Positions 52,359 through 60,644 of a stretch of 64,000 nucleotides of DNA are shown one piece after another. This DNA is from Oribacterium asaccharolyticum ACB7 (GTDB lineage: Bacteria > Bacillota > Clostridia > Lachnospirales > Lachnospiraceae), in contig NZ_JH414506.1 of the NCBI RefSeq assembly GCF_000238075.1, positions 209,141 to 273,140 of the forward strand. The letters are read 5' to 3'. Below the pieces are notes generated by a model. It was not told the origin of the DNA. It made no database searches and saw only the letters and a program-made list of their open reading frames with translations. Both the position numbers and the translations under genes were made by a program. Each line of letters starts with the position of its first letter. Within the stretch, counting starts at the first letter, position 1.

Positions 52359-52769
52359 TTAGCCCTTTTTTGTTACAGGAATCCTGTGCTGAAAAAATAT
52401 ACGCTCCAATTCTTTGAGCTGCTTCTCTCCTTTCTTATCTCCGGGAAGGACAAGGAACTGATATACGCCTTTTTCTCTATGAAACTGCAAAGTATAGCTA
52501 CCGCACCATCTTCCTCTGGTATAATAAATATGTACTCTCCTTATCTCTGAGAAGGGAACATCCCGTCTTCCTCTGAAGAAGAAACCGGCATGGACATATA
52601 AGGTATTCTCCGTAATATGGTAGCGATCCCAAAAATGCCCGCCGGTTTTCAGAATCGAAAGCCTTCTATAAAACCAAAGTAGCAGAAGAAATAGCAAAAC
52701 CACATAAATCAGGGGAAAAAGGGGATGCCTTTCTATTGTATCTAAAACACTTTTCAAACCACTTAGCAT
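52359..52769 (-). CDS. PH-like membrane protein, paralogue 1 of 3
   Basis: 136 aa. One membrane segment (about 17-36) is followed by a basic motif LSILKTGGHFWDRYHITENT, HAGFFFRGRRDVPFSEIRRV and an Arg/Lys-rich C-terminus. The YHITENTLYVHAGFF and VPFSEI pattern is that of bacterial PH (YdbT/YdbS-type) domains next to the membrane. Function unknown. It shares over half of its residues with the next two genes in the same order. Last of the row, 66 bp after paralogue 2. Confidence 0.7.
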   Translation of the reverse strand: MLSGLKSVLDTIERHPLFPLIYVVLLFLLLLWFYRRLSILKTGGHFWDRYHITENTLYVHAGFFFRGRRDVPFSEIRRVHIYYTRGRWCGSYTLQFHREKGVYQFLVLPGDKKGEKQLKELERIFFQHRIPVTKKG

Positions 52770-52835
52770 ACTTTTCCCCTTTTTTTCGAAAGTCTACTCC
52801 GGCGCCACTTGTTAAATGTTATATATTTCGGAAAA

Positions 52836-53255
52836 CTATCCCCATTCCCTCACACCAACCCGGTGTTTTTTAAGTGCCTTTTTTAGCTCCTCGAGCTTCT
52901 GAAGACCTCTCTTATTCACTCCAATCATAAAGCACTTGGTAATTCCCTTCTTCCGCCGGATTTTTACGATATAGCGCCTGCCTCCTCTCCCGCTACCCTG
53001 GCTGATTTGCACGGACGCCATTTCCGAGAACGGCACTACGCGTCTTCCTATGCAGTAAAATGCAGCATGAATATAAAGAGTATCTCCTACGATATGAAAC
53101 GGTTCCCAAAACTTCCCGCCGGTCTGTAGAATGGATATTCTCCGAAACAACCAAAAAGCGCAGACTGCCAACAGGAGATAATTAAACGGATTGAAAAGCG
53201 GATTCATCAACCACTCTTGCAGGGTAATAGAAAAATTTTCCAGTATCTCCGTCAT
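52836..53255 (-). CDS. PH-like membrane protein, paralogue 2 of 3
   Basis: 139 aa. Same build as its neighbours: a membrane segment (about 26-37), then ISILQTGGKFWEPFHIVGDT, YIHAAFYCIGRRVVPFSEMA and a basic C-terminal tail ending in HRVGVREWG. It is the most diverged of the three, with more arginine and lysine in the last third. Confidence 0.7.
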   Translation of the reverse strand: MTEILENFSITLQEWLMNPLFNPFNYLLLAVCAFWLFRRISILQTGGKFWEPFHIVGDTLYIHAAFYCIGRRVVPFSEMASVQISQGSGRGGRRYIVKIRRKKGITKCFMIGVNKRGLQKLEELKKALKKHRVGVREWG

Positions 53256-53324
53256 CTCTTCCTGCCTTCCTTCTCAAAAGGGATATTCTTTTTCAAAAAA
53301 CACATAGATAAAAGAACACGCATC

Positions 53325-53759
53325 TTAGTATCCCCATTTTCTTACGGCAATCCTGTGCTGAAAAAGTGCACGCTCCAAGTCTTTGAGCTGCCTCTTTCCT
53401 TTCTCATCTGCAGAAATAACAAAGCACTTAATCAGGCCTTTTTCTCTATGAATCTTCACGGTAAACCTTGCGCCCCCTTTTCCTCTGACATAATCAATGT
53501 CTACGGTCCTCATCTCCGAGAAAGGAACATCCCGCCTTCCTATACAGAAAAGCCCGGCATGAATATATAAGGTATCCCCCGTAATATGATAACTATCCCA
53601 AAAATGCCCGCCGGTTTTCAGAATCGAAAATCTTCGGTAAAGACAAAGCAGCTGAAGAAATAGAAAAGCCCCAAAGAGTAGGGAAAAAAAGGAATCTCCT
53701 GCCGTGGATTGAAAACCGGTTCTGAGATAATCCAGCCACTCAGTAAGCATCCTTATCAC
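53325..53759 (-). CDS. PH-like membrane protein, paralogue 3 of 3
   Basis: 144 aa. A membrane segment (about 23-41, FFSLLFGAFLFLQLLCLY) precedes FSILKTGGHFWDSYHITGDT, YIHAGLFCIGRRDVPFSEMR and a basic tail. Its start overlaps the end of the sugar kinase gene by four bases (ATGA), so translation is coupled to that gene. First of the tandem set, nearest the sugar genes. Confidence 0.72.
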   Translation of the reverse strand: MIRMLTEWLDYLRTGFQSTAGDSFFSLLFGAFLFLQLLCLYRRFSILKTGGHFWDSYHITGDTLYIHAGLFCIGRRDVPFSEMRTVDIDYVRGKGGARFTVKIHREKGLIKCFVISADEKGKRQLKDLERALFQHRIAVRKWGY

Positions 53760-54760
53760 ACTTTCTTTTCAAAGGTCTCCGGCGAATAGTAGACCACCTG
53801 TGTTCCTCCGTTTTCAAAGGAAAACGGAATATAGAGGAGATCTTTCATCGCTTCCATCAGACCTGCCTGCTTCTCTTTCTCCACATAGAAAAGTAAAAAG
53901 CCGCCTCCGCCCGCACCAAGGAGCTTTCCACCAAGCGCGCCCGCACGCATACCGATTGTATAAAGCTGATCTATGCTGTCCGTACTGATGCTTTTCGCTG
54001 TCCGCCGCTTTAACTCCCAGGTAGTATGGAGAAGGCGACCAAAATCATCCAGGTCTCTATCCTGATTGCAGAGAATGGATTCTCCCTCATTCACGAGTTC
54101 TTTCATATCCCGAAGAAGGGCAAGTTTGTCCTCCGGAGAACTGCTTTGATTCGCTTTCTGAATTTCAGAGGAAAAACGGGTGAAGCCGGTAAAGAAGAGC
54201 ATCAGATTCTCATTGAGTTTCTTCTTTCGTTCCGGAGAAATCAGAACCGGACTCACCCGGTAGCCTTCGGCAGAGAAATCGATTCGATTCAATCCGCCGT
54301 AAGATGCCGCAATCTGATCCTGCCAGCCTCCCGCCTCGTTGCAAAGGACTCTCTCCAGATAAATCGCCTGATCCGCCAGGGTCTTCTTGTCGACATATTT
54401 TCCTTTTAGGGCATGGAAGGCATGGAGCATTCCGACCGCAAAAGAAGAGCTCGTTCCAAGCCCCGATCGTGCGGGCAAATCCGCCTCATACATCAGACGT
54501 ATTTCCTGCATATTGAGCATCCGCATCGCTTCACGAATCGCCGGATGCTGAATTTCATCCAAACTGTTTACCCGCTCCGTCTTCGAGTAAGAAAGCTCCG
54601 TACTGTACTGGAAAAAAGGAGGCAAATGACGGACATTGACATAGCAATACTTATCAAAGCTCGTGGAAAGAACCGCGCCGCCACACTCCTTAAAATAGTC
54701 TTCCATATCCGTTCCACCGCCGAAAAACGACATCCTAAATGGGGTTTTTGTAATAATCAA
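53756..54760 (-). CDS. hddA: GHMP-family sugar kinase, HddA-like
   Basis: 334 aa. The N-terminus MIITKTPFRMSFFGGGTDME and PARSGLGTSSSFAVG (GHMP ATP loop) with the C-terminal GGKLLGAGGGGFLLFY are typical of D-glycero-alpha-D-manno-heptose 7-phosphate kinases (HddA). In that pathway it makes heptose 1,7-bisphosphate. The other heptose genes (gmhA, hddC, gmhB) are not in the window, so another sugar substrate is possible. It sits between the GT2 and the PH-like genes. Confidence 0.8.
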   Translation of the reverse strand: MIITKTPFRMSFFGGGTDMEDYFKECGGAVLSTSFDKYCYVNVRHLPPFFQYSTELSYSKTERVNSLDEIQHPAIREAMRMLNMQEIRLMYEADLPARSGLGTSSSFAVGMLHAFHALKGKYVDKKTLADQAIYLERVLCNEAGGWQDQIAASYGGLNRIDFSAEGYRVSPVLISPERKKKLNENLMLFFTGFTRFSSEIQKANQSSSPEDKLALLRDMKELVNEGESILCNQDRDLDDFGRLLHTTWELKRRTAKSISTDSIDQLYTIGMRAGALGGKLLGAGGGGFLLFYVEKEKQAGLMEAMKDLLYIPFSFENGGTQVVYYSPETFEKKV

Positions 54761-54833
54761 GCTTTTTTCCTCCTATCATTCACTCCGATTCTGATGAATT
54801 CCATCCATTCTATATCTGAACCGCTTTCCGCTC

Positions 54834-55817
54834 TTATTCGGAGTTTTCCGGCAAATTCATTGTCTTCGAAACAACATAAATCGGCCTGTCCTTTATTTCT
54901 TCAAAAAGTAGTGCAATGTACTCCCCTATTATCCCTACTACAAAAAACAGAACCGCAAACATAAAGCAAAGCAGCACAACAATTGTGGCATAGCCGGACG
55001 GAGCTCCCTTTCTCGTAAGCAACGTATAAACCAGAAGGAGTATCCCCAAAAACATACTGCATCCCGAAGCGAAAATTCCGAGCTTCAGGGGAAGGTTGGA
55101 AAAGGATAAGAGGGTGTTACGTGAAAAAGCCCATAATTTTCGGAGAGAATAATGACTCTTTCCGCCCTGTCTCACTCCCGCCTCATACTCTATCTTTGTT
55201 TTGGAAAACCCTACCGACTGCACATAGCCTCTTAAATACCGCACCTTTTCCCGATAATACTTCTTTAAAACCTGCTGCACGGCGGAAGAGATGCCGAAGA
55301 AGTCGGAAGCATTTGCCTCAAAATGAAGAGGAGACAGATGATTCAATACCCAATAAAAGGCTGCAGAACTTAGATTCTTCAAGATTCCCGCAGAGGAATT
55401 CTTGGTCCTCACCATGGATACCACATGAAATCCCTCCTCATACTTTTCCAACATTTCCGGGATAAGCTCCGGAGAATGCTGCAAATCCGCATCCATAAAA
55501 ATCAGAAAGTCCCCACTCGCATAATCCAATCCGGCTGTCATTGCGGCTTCATGACCAAAATTTCGGGAGAAATGAATGACTTTGACGAGCTCCGGATACT
55601 CCAAGGCCAGCCTGTCCAAAATCAAGGGACTTCTGTCCGTCGATCCGTCATCCACAAAGAGAATCTCCGTATGATATTTTTCTACTATTTTTTCACAAGC
55701 AGAGTCCTTCTTGCTCCCTGCACGACATGTATTTAAAACCGAAGAACAAGCCTCGAAAAAATTTTCCAGGCTTGCCTCTTCATTATATACAGAAACGATA
55801 ATGCTACAGTTTTTCAA
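54834..55817 (-). CDS. GT2 glycosyltransferase with C-terminal membrane anchor (GtrB/DPM1-like)
   Basis: 327 aa. GT2 fold with NCSIIVSVYNEEASLENFFE, FVDDGSTDRSP, the DXD-type DADLQHSPELIPEML and SVGFSKTKIEYEAGVRQGGK-like acceptor region, then two membrane segments (about 240-265 and 275-300). Such enzymes load a sugar onto undecaprenyl phosphate. The start overlaps the end of licD by four bases. Confidence 0.86.
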   Translation of the reverse strand: MKNCSIIVSVYNEEASLENFFEACSSVLNTCRAGSKKDSACEKIVEKYHTEILFVDDGSTDRSPLILDRLALEYPELVKVIHFSRNFGHEAAMTAGLDYASGDFLIFMDADLQHSPELIPEMLEKYEEGFHVVSMVRTKNSSAGILKNLSSAAFYWVLNHLSPLHFEANASDFFGISSAVQQVLKKYYREKVRYLRGYVQSVGFSKTKIEYEAGVRQGGKSHYSLRKLWAFSRNTLLSFSNLPLKLGIFASGCSMFLGILLLVYTLLTRKGAPSGYATIVVLLCFMFAVLFFVVGIIGEYIALLFEEIKDRPIYVVSKTMNLPENSE

Positions 55818-56680
55818 ATCATCTCCTCATGTGCGGGTACCCTGTTCTCTTTCTTCGGCAGCATCTCATATCTCCCGTAAAGCATACGAAGCAAAGCATC
55901 ATAGCCTTTCGGAATCGGTAGAGAATAGTTCTCAAATTTGGCCCGAAGCAAGGGTTTTTCCCAGGAATATCTGGAAATACAATACTGGAAATCCGGTTGG
56001 TAGTTGGAGAAATACAGAAACCTCTCCCCCTTTTCCGGGTTGGCTGTTACAGCCTTACGTTTTGCCTTTGTCTTCCTGCGTCTTCCCTCCGCCTGTGCCC
56101 ATGCATCCTGCAGAGAGAAAAGAAAAGGCATGGAAAAGAGCCACCCAAGCTTGGACAATACGCTCACAAACAATCTGGACAAGCCCTTGTACTTCTTTAA
56201 ATTCACCATCCTTCTATGCCCCATAGCAAGGCCGAAAATCAACTGTTGCCGGAAGGTATAAAACTTAGCCCAAAGAGCTTTCGCAGGCAAATCATCCAAG
56301 ATAAAACAATCCACCCAAAGGTGATTCAATTTTCCCTCGTAAAATGTATCTCCTTCCGTTTTTTCAGATCTTCTCTCGGTGCTTAAGTCCACCACTCTCG
56401 GAACAAAGTCATAAAATGCTTTGCCTCCACGAAATGTATCCGGTAAAAGCAGTGCGAAGTTCGCAGGCAGTTCTTCCTGCGCCACTTTCGAAAACTTCTC
56501 CCAATCTTCTCTTAAAAAACAGAGATCCACATCGTCATCCCAAGGAATAAACCCTTTATGTCGAATTGCGCCAAGCAGCGTTCCTGCATCCAGGCGATAG
56601 GAAATTTGATGTTTTTCACAGATTCTATCAATCTCCAGAAGGATGCCCAGGCCCTTCTCCTGCTTTTCTTTTAAATCCAT
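55814..56680 (-). CDS. LicD family protein
   Basis: 288 aa. Core motif YRLDAGTLLGAIRHKGFIPW, with DDDVDLCFLREDWEKF, is the nucleotidyltransferase-like LicD signature (the Asp-Asp-Val-Asp pair). LicD proteins attach phosphocholine or similar groups to glycans. Choline-type decoration would fit the choline-binding-like CW repeats in four proteins here, but that is inference. The 4-base overlap with GT2 supports one transcript. The 204-bp gap upstream is filled by the 42-bp repeat array. Confidence 0.85.
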   Translation of the reverse strand: MDLKEKQEKGLGILLEIDRICEKHQISYRLDAGTLLGAIRHKGFIPWDDDVDLCFLREDWEKFSKVAQEELPANFALLLPDTFRGGKAFYDFVPRVVDLSTERRSEKTEGDTFYEGKLNHLWVDCFILDDLPAKALWAKFYTFRQQLIFGLAMGHRRMVNLKKYKGLSRLFVSVLSKLGWLFSMPFLFSLQDAWAQAEGRRRKTKAKRKAVTANPEKGERFLYFSNYQPDFQYCISRYSWEKPLLRAKFENYSLPIPKGYDALLRMLYGRYEMLPKKENRVPAHEEMI

Positions 56681-56746
56681 CGCTTCTCATCTCCGTTCTC
56701 GGAAATGCCGTCATTTCCGGCTACCTTTACAGCTTCGAATATCCTT

Positions 56747-56906
56747 TATATTTTCCGCCTATCTAGGACTTTCGCAGAAATACTATACTATATTTTCCGC
56801 CTATCTAGGGCTTTCGCAGAAATACCATACTATATTTTCCGCCTATCTAGGGCTTTCGCAGAAATACCATACTATATTTTCCGCCTATCTAGGGCTTTCG
56901 CAGAAA
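56747..56906. repeat. 42-bp tandem repeat, four copies, at the 3' end of rfbG
   Basis: Units begin TATATTTTCCGCCTATCTAG at 56747, 56789, 56831 and 56873; the last is truncated near 56906. The copy at 56873 contains the final codons and stop of rfbG (minus, FFCESPR then TAG), and the others carry copies of the same end beyond the stop. This is a tandem duplication of a gene end, not a CRISPR (no spacers). Confidence 0.9.
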
Positions 56907-58027
56907 AAATGCTGAATCTGCTCTACACTGAACTTACGCATATCTTTCCCCTCGGACCATGCTTTATACCATGCCACGGTTTCCTTTACTGCATCTTTCA
57001 CCGTGTACCGGGGCTCCCATTGAAAGGTTCTCCGCACCTTATTGGTATTCAGCTGAAGAAAACCTGCCTCATGCGGCGCATTTTTTTCCGACAAATTCTC
57101 CCAGGCCGCAGTTTCTCCCCAGAACTTGACAAAAAGATCCGTAAGTTCCCCCGTAGTGATGGCATCCTCCACACTCGGTCCTACATTGTAGTAGCCCGCA
57201 AAGCGCTTTCCTTGTTCATAGGAGAATTTCTCTTTACAGAGCCCCTTTACAAAGCCCGCCTGTCTCGCCGCAATCTCCAGATAGACCAGAAGCGGCTCTA
57301 AAACGTGTTGATAGGGACGAACGGAGTAAGGATTTCTTACACCGATTTTCTGTCCCCGCACGACTGCCCGCACCGCATCCGGAACAATCCGATCCTTTGC
57401 GAAATCTCCACCGCCGATGACATTACCGGCTCTTGCCGTGGAAATTCGCGGAAGTACACGCTGTCCATTCTCTTCCTTTTCCTCATTAAAGAAGGATTTC
57501 TGATAGCTGTGCGTCAGAATCTCCGAACAGGACTTGGAATTGGAGTAGGGATCGAAGCCGTCCAGTTTTTCTTCCTCCGTAAAGGCATGATGCTCCATGT
57601 CATTGTTCTCATAAACCTTATCCGTTGTCACATTCAAAACGGAACGGACAGAAGGGATATGCCGAATGGACTCCAGCAGATTCACGGTTCCCATAACATT
57701 GGTTTCGTAGGTTTCTCTCGGAAAAAGATAGGACTCCCGGACAATGGGCTGTGCCGCAAGGTGAAAAACCACCTCCGGATGCGCCCACTCCATCAGAGAA
57801 CGAAGCTGCTCATAATTCCGCACGTCCCCTTCAAAGGAGTAGATCGGGGGCTTCGGGTACAGAATTGAAAAAAGTTCCCCCTCCTTCGCAGGAAGGCTGT
57901 ATCCGTAGACTTCCGCTCCCAGTTCTTCCAGAAGAAGGGTGAGCCAAGACCCTTTGAAACCGGTATGCCCGGTCACAAAGACACGACGTCCCTTATAAAA
58001 TTCTTTTAAATCATCAAACCCAATCAT
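56885..58027 (-). CDS. rfbG: CDP-glucose 4,6-dehydratase
   Basis: 380 aa from ATG 58027, one base after the rfbF stop (TAAGATG), with AGAGGTGG as ribosome site. An open frame reaches 58243 but overlaps rfbF. NAD-binding GHTGFKGSW, the YxxxK-type site PYSNSKSCSEIL (YSNSK) and SVRPYQHVLEPLLVYLEIAA are those of RfbG. It converts CDP-glucose into CDP-4-keto-6-deoxyglucose. The last codons lie inside the 42-bp repeat array. Confidence 0.93.
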   Translation of the reverse strand: MIGFDDLKEFYKGRRVFVTGHTGFKGSWLTLLLEELGAEVYGYSLPAKEGELFSILYPKPPIYSFEGDVRNYEQLRSLMEWAHPEVVFHLAAQPIVRESYLFPRETYETNVMGTVNLLESIRHIPSVRSVLNVTTDKVYENNDMEHHAFTEEEKLDGFDPYSNSKSCSEILTHSYQKSFFNEEKEENGQRVLPRISTARAGNVIGGGDFAKDRIVPDAVRAVVRGQKIGVRNPYSVRPYQHVLEPLLVYLEIAARQAGFVKGLCKEKFSYEQGKRFAGYYNVGPSVEDAITTGELTDLFVKFWGETAAWENLSEKNAPHEAGFLQLNTNKVRRTFQWEPRYTVKDAVKETVAWYKAWSEGKDMRKFSVEQIQHFFCESPR

Positions 58028-58028
58028 C

Positions 58029-58799
58029 TTACCACCTCTTCCAGGGTGCTTTTCCGCTTGCCCAGAGTTCTTCCAGGAGCTTCTTCTCCCGCTGCGTGTC
58101 CATGCACTGCCAGAAGCCCGGGTGATAGTAGCCGGCGAGCTTCCCTTCAGAAGCAAGTGCCTGCATCGTACTTTGTTCCAAAATCGTCCGATCATCCTGA
58201 AGATAACGGAAAATTTCCGGCTCCAGCACCATAAAACCGCCATTAATTACTGCGCCGTCCTTTTCTTCCTTCTCCCGAAAAGAATGGATGATTCCTTCCT
58301 GATCTACGTCAAGGACCCCTTTCTGCTGGGTAAGATTGACCATGGTAATGGTTGCCACCTTCCCTTTCTTCTTATGAAAATCCAAGAGTTCCTGCAAGTT
58401 TACATCCGAAACGCCGTCTCCGTAAGTCAGCATAAAAGGCTCATCATGCAAATACTTCTCTACCCGCTTGATACGACCGCCGGTCATCGTATGTAGTCCC
58501 GTATCCACTACGGTAACTTTCCAATCCTCCGCCTCACTGTTATGTACTTCCATGGTATTTCTTCCCATGTCAAAGGTAATATCCGCATTGTGCAGGAAAT
58601 AATTGGCAAAATATTCCTTAATAACATACTGCTTGTATCCTGCCAAAATAATGAATTCATTTAACCCGTAGGACGAATAGTACTTCATGATGTGCCATAG
58701 GATAGGCATCTCTCCTACCTCAATCATAGGCTTCGGTTTTAAATGCGATTCTTCAGAGATTCTGGTTCCCAGACCTCCTGCCAAAATAACCACTTTCAT
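58029..58799 (-). CDS. rfbF: Glucose-1-phosphate cytidylyltransferase
   Basis: 256 aa. MKVVILAGGLGTRISEESHL (nucleotide-binding signature), then KPMIEVGEMPILWHIMKYYS, LTYGDGVSDVNLQELLDFH and the C-terminal GKLAGYYHPGFWQCMDTQRE. It joins CTP to glucose 1-phosphate giving CDP-glucose. It heads the rfbFG-licD-GT2-hddA run. AGAGGAG precedes the ATG. Confidence 0.95.
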   Translation of the reverse strand: MKVVILAGGLGTRISEESHLKPKPMIEVGEMPILWHIMKYYSSYGLNEFIILAGYKQYVIKEYFANYFLHNADITFDMGRNTMEVHNSEAEDWKVTVVDTGLHTMTGGRIKRVEKYLHDEPFMLTYGDGVSDVNLQELLDFHKKKGKVATITMVNLTQQKGVLDVDQEGIIHSFREKEEKDGAVINGGFMVLEPEIFRYLQDDRTILEQSTMQALASEGKLAGYYHPGFWQCMDTQREKKLLEELWASGKAPWKRW

Positions 58800-58867
58800 C
58801 TGTTTTCTCCTCTATGTAAAGCATAGTTTAAAATTGCAAATCTCTACAGCGAAACTCCACTGAAAAA

Positions 58868-60256
58868 TCAGACTGTTCCGCTTTTTTCTCGAACTTTATC
58901 AGTATACCATAAAAATATGCCTAAGGCGAAGCCCAAGAGAGACGGAACGAGCCAGGTCAGCCCCTTGTTAAATAGGGGGATATGACCTAAGAGAAACAGC
59001 AAACTATGACTGAAGGAGAAGTCCTTCAGTCCGCCCTTCAGGAGTATTTTCAAGGAATCCAGAAACGCAAAGGGAAGTGTAAAATAAATGCAATATCGGA
59101 AGACCTTGCCACTGAAATCATAAAAGCGCCCGAAAAGGCAAAGCACAATCAAGACCATACTCATGGGATAAATAAAGAAGAGAGCCGGCACACTGTAAGA
59201 AATGATTTTACTTAATCCTACATTCGATATTGCAAAGGAAAAGAAGGTGAAGAGACAAACATAAGCCTTGTATGGCAGACTCTTCGGAAACATTTCCACA
59301 AAGGCCATTGCCGTGGAAGTAATCAGCCCTACCGCAGTCTTTAAGCAAGAGAAGAAAATAATAACGGCAAGCAGTATTCCTCCATAACTTTTGAAATAGT
59401 ACGTAGAAACCGAGTGCAAAACATCTCCTCCGTTTTCCTGCACGGAAAACACGGCACGACTCTGTGCACCTACTATGGCCAGCGCGAAGTAAATCACCAC
59501 CATCATCCCTGCCGCCATAGCCCCGGAAAGCATCGTCACAAAAGGAATCTGTTCCGTTGCCCGGTTCTCTTCCCCGACTGCATTCTCCCCTTGTAGGGTA
59601 CGAATGGTTTGAATCAGAATATTTCCGAAGGCCAAGGCCCCCACCACGTCCATGGTGTTATAGCCTTCAAATAAGCCTTTTAAGAGACTCCCTTCCTCAT
59701 ACCCTGCCGTGGCGGGAAAGGCTTCCATTTTCCCCATCGGGAAAATGAGCGCCGTAAGAAGCAAGACACTTAAGAAAAGAAGAAAGATAGGGTTTAAAAC
59801 CTTTCCCACGTAAGTCAGCAGCTTTCCCGGCTTCAAGGATAAAACAAGGGCAATCCCGAAAAAGAGCAAACTGAAAAGAAAAAGCATCATTTTATGTGTA
59901 TTTTCCGGCAAATAGGGTACCATCCCCACCTGAAACGGTACGGTGGCCGTTCTCGGGATAGCAAAAAGAGGACCAATACAAAGGTAGAGCAGGGTTGTAA
60001 AAAAGTAGGAAAATCTCTTTCCCACAAACCTTGCCATATCGGTCATACTGGAAGTCTTACTCACTGCCATTGCCACAACGGAAAGCAGGGGCAGACCCAC
60101 TCCCGTAATACAGAATCCCAGACTTGCCAAGAGTGTTTCCATTCCTGCCTTCTGTCCCATGGAAACCGGAAAAATCAAATTTCCCGCTCCGAAAAGCATG
60201 CCAAAAAACATGGATGCCACAAATACCATTTCTCTAAAACCTATCTTTTTTTCCAT
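58868..60256 (-). CDS. brnQ: Branched-chain amino acid transporter, BrnQ/LIVCS type
   Basis: 462 aa with about 12 membrane segments. The start MEKKIGFREMVFVASMFFGM, then LFGAGNLIFPVSMGQ and LPLLSVVAMAVSKTSSMTDM are the LIVCS signature. It takes up leucine, isoleucine and valine with Na+ or H+. It stands alone; AGAGG precedes the ATG. In the 388-bp gap to the chemoreceptor start there is a TGC-TATACT extended -10 (60367-60372, minus) that may serve this gene, but its -35 is weak. Confidence 0.93.
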   Translation of the reverse strand: MEKKIGFREMVFVASMFFGMLFGAGNLIFPVSMGQKAGMETLLASLGFCITGVGLPLLSVVAMAVSKTSSMTDMARFVGKRFSYFFTTLLYLCIGPLFAIPRTATVPFQVGMVPYLPENTHKMMLFLFSLLFFGIALVLSLKPGKLLTYVGKVLNPIFLLFLSVLLLTALIFPMGKMEAFPATAGYEEGSLLKGLFEGYNTMDVVGALAFGNILIQTIRTLQGENAVGEENRATEQIPFVTMLSGAMAAGMMVVIYFALAIVGAQSRAVFSVQENGGDVLHSVSTYYFKSYGGILLAVIIFFSCLKTAVGLITSTAMAFVEMFPKSLPYKAYVCLFTFFSFAISNVGLSKIISYSVPALFFIYPMSMVLIVLCLFGRFYDFSGKVFRYCIYFTLPFAFLDSLKILLKGGLKDFSFSHSLLFLLGHIPLFNKGLTWLVPSLLGFALGIFLWYTDKVREKSGTV

Positions 60257-60644
60257 AAACCTCTCCCTGCATCCCCTTGTAGAGCATGTAGAATCTTTTT
60301 CTATTTTTCATTCCATTCCGGATTTTTTGTGCCTGTTCATTCCGTACTTTACTAAACCGCTTAGAGAGTATAGCATGGAAGACTTCATTTGCCTATTTCC
60401 AAACGAGATATTGCGCCCTTCTCGAGCTGCAAGCGCTACAACTATGCGATTATCGCTCCTAGTCTGTTTTTTCCTTCCCTCGATATTTTGATTTATCTTT
60501 TTCTTCTTTTAACCGATTATCTATATGACGTGCACAGGCTGCCGGAGAATAGTCTCGACTTGCCTGTTTGAGAATCGGACTGTCGTTTTGTTCCATGCGG
60601 CAGTTTTTAAGGACTTTGGATTCACTTTCAAGGAGGAAAGCAAA
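60257..60644. other. Intergenic region between brnQ and the chemoreceptor gene
   Basis: Both genes diverge from here. It contains a diverged palindromic repeat (60402 to about 60455, beginning AACGAGATATTGCGC), a possible extended -10 for brnQ (60367-60372, minus) and an AT-rich stretch with AACCGATTATC (60511-60521) that faintly recalls a sigma-D -10 but without a clear -35. No other gene is seen. Confidence 0.45.

Noticed and set aside
56705..57301. A 198-codon open frame on plus with repeated YIFRLSRAFAE-like blocks
   Set aside because: It is produced by the 42-bp tandem repeat (a multiple of three) and runs antisense to rfbG; no ribosome site and no known family.
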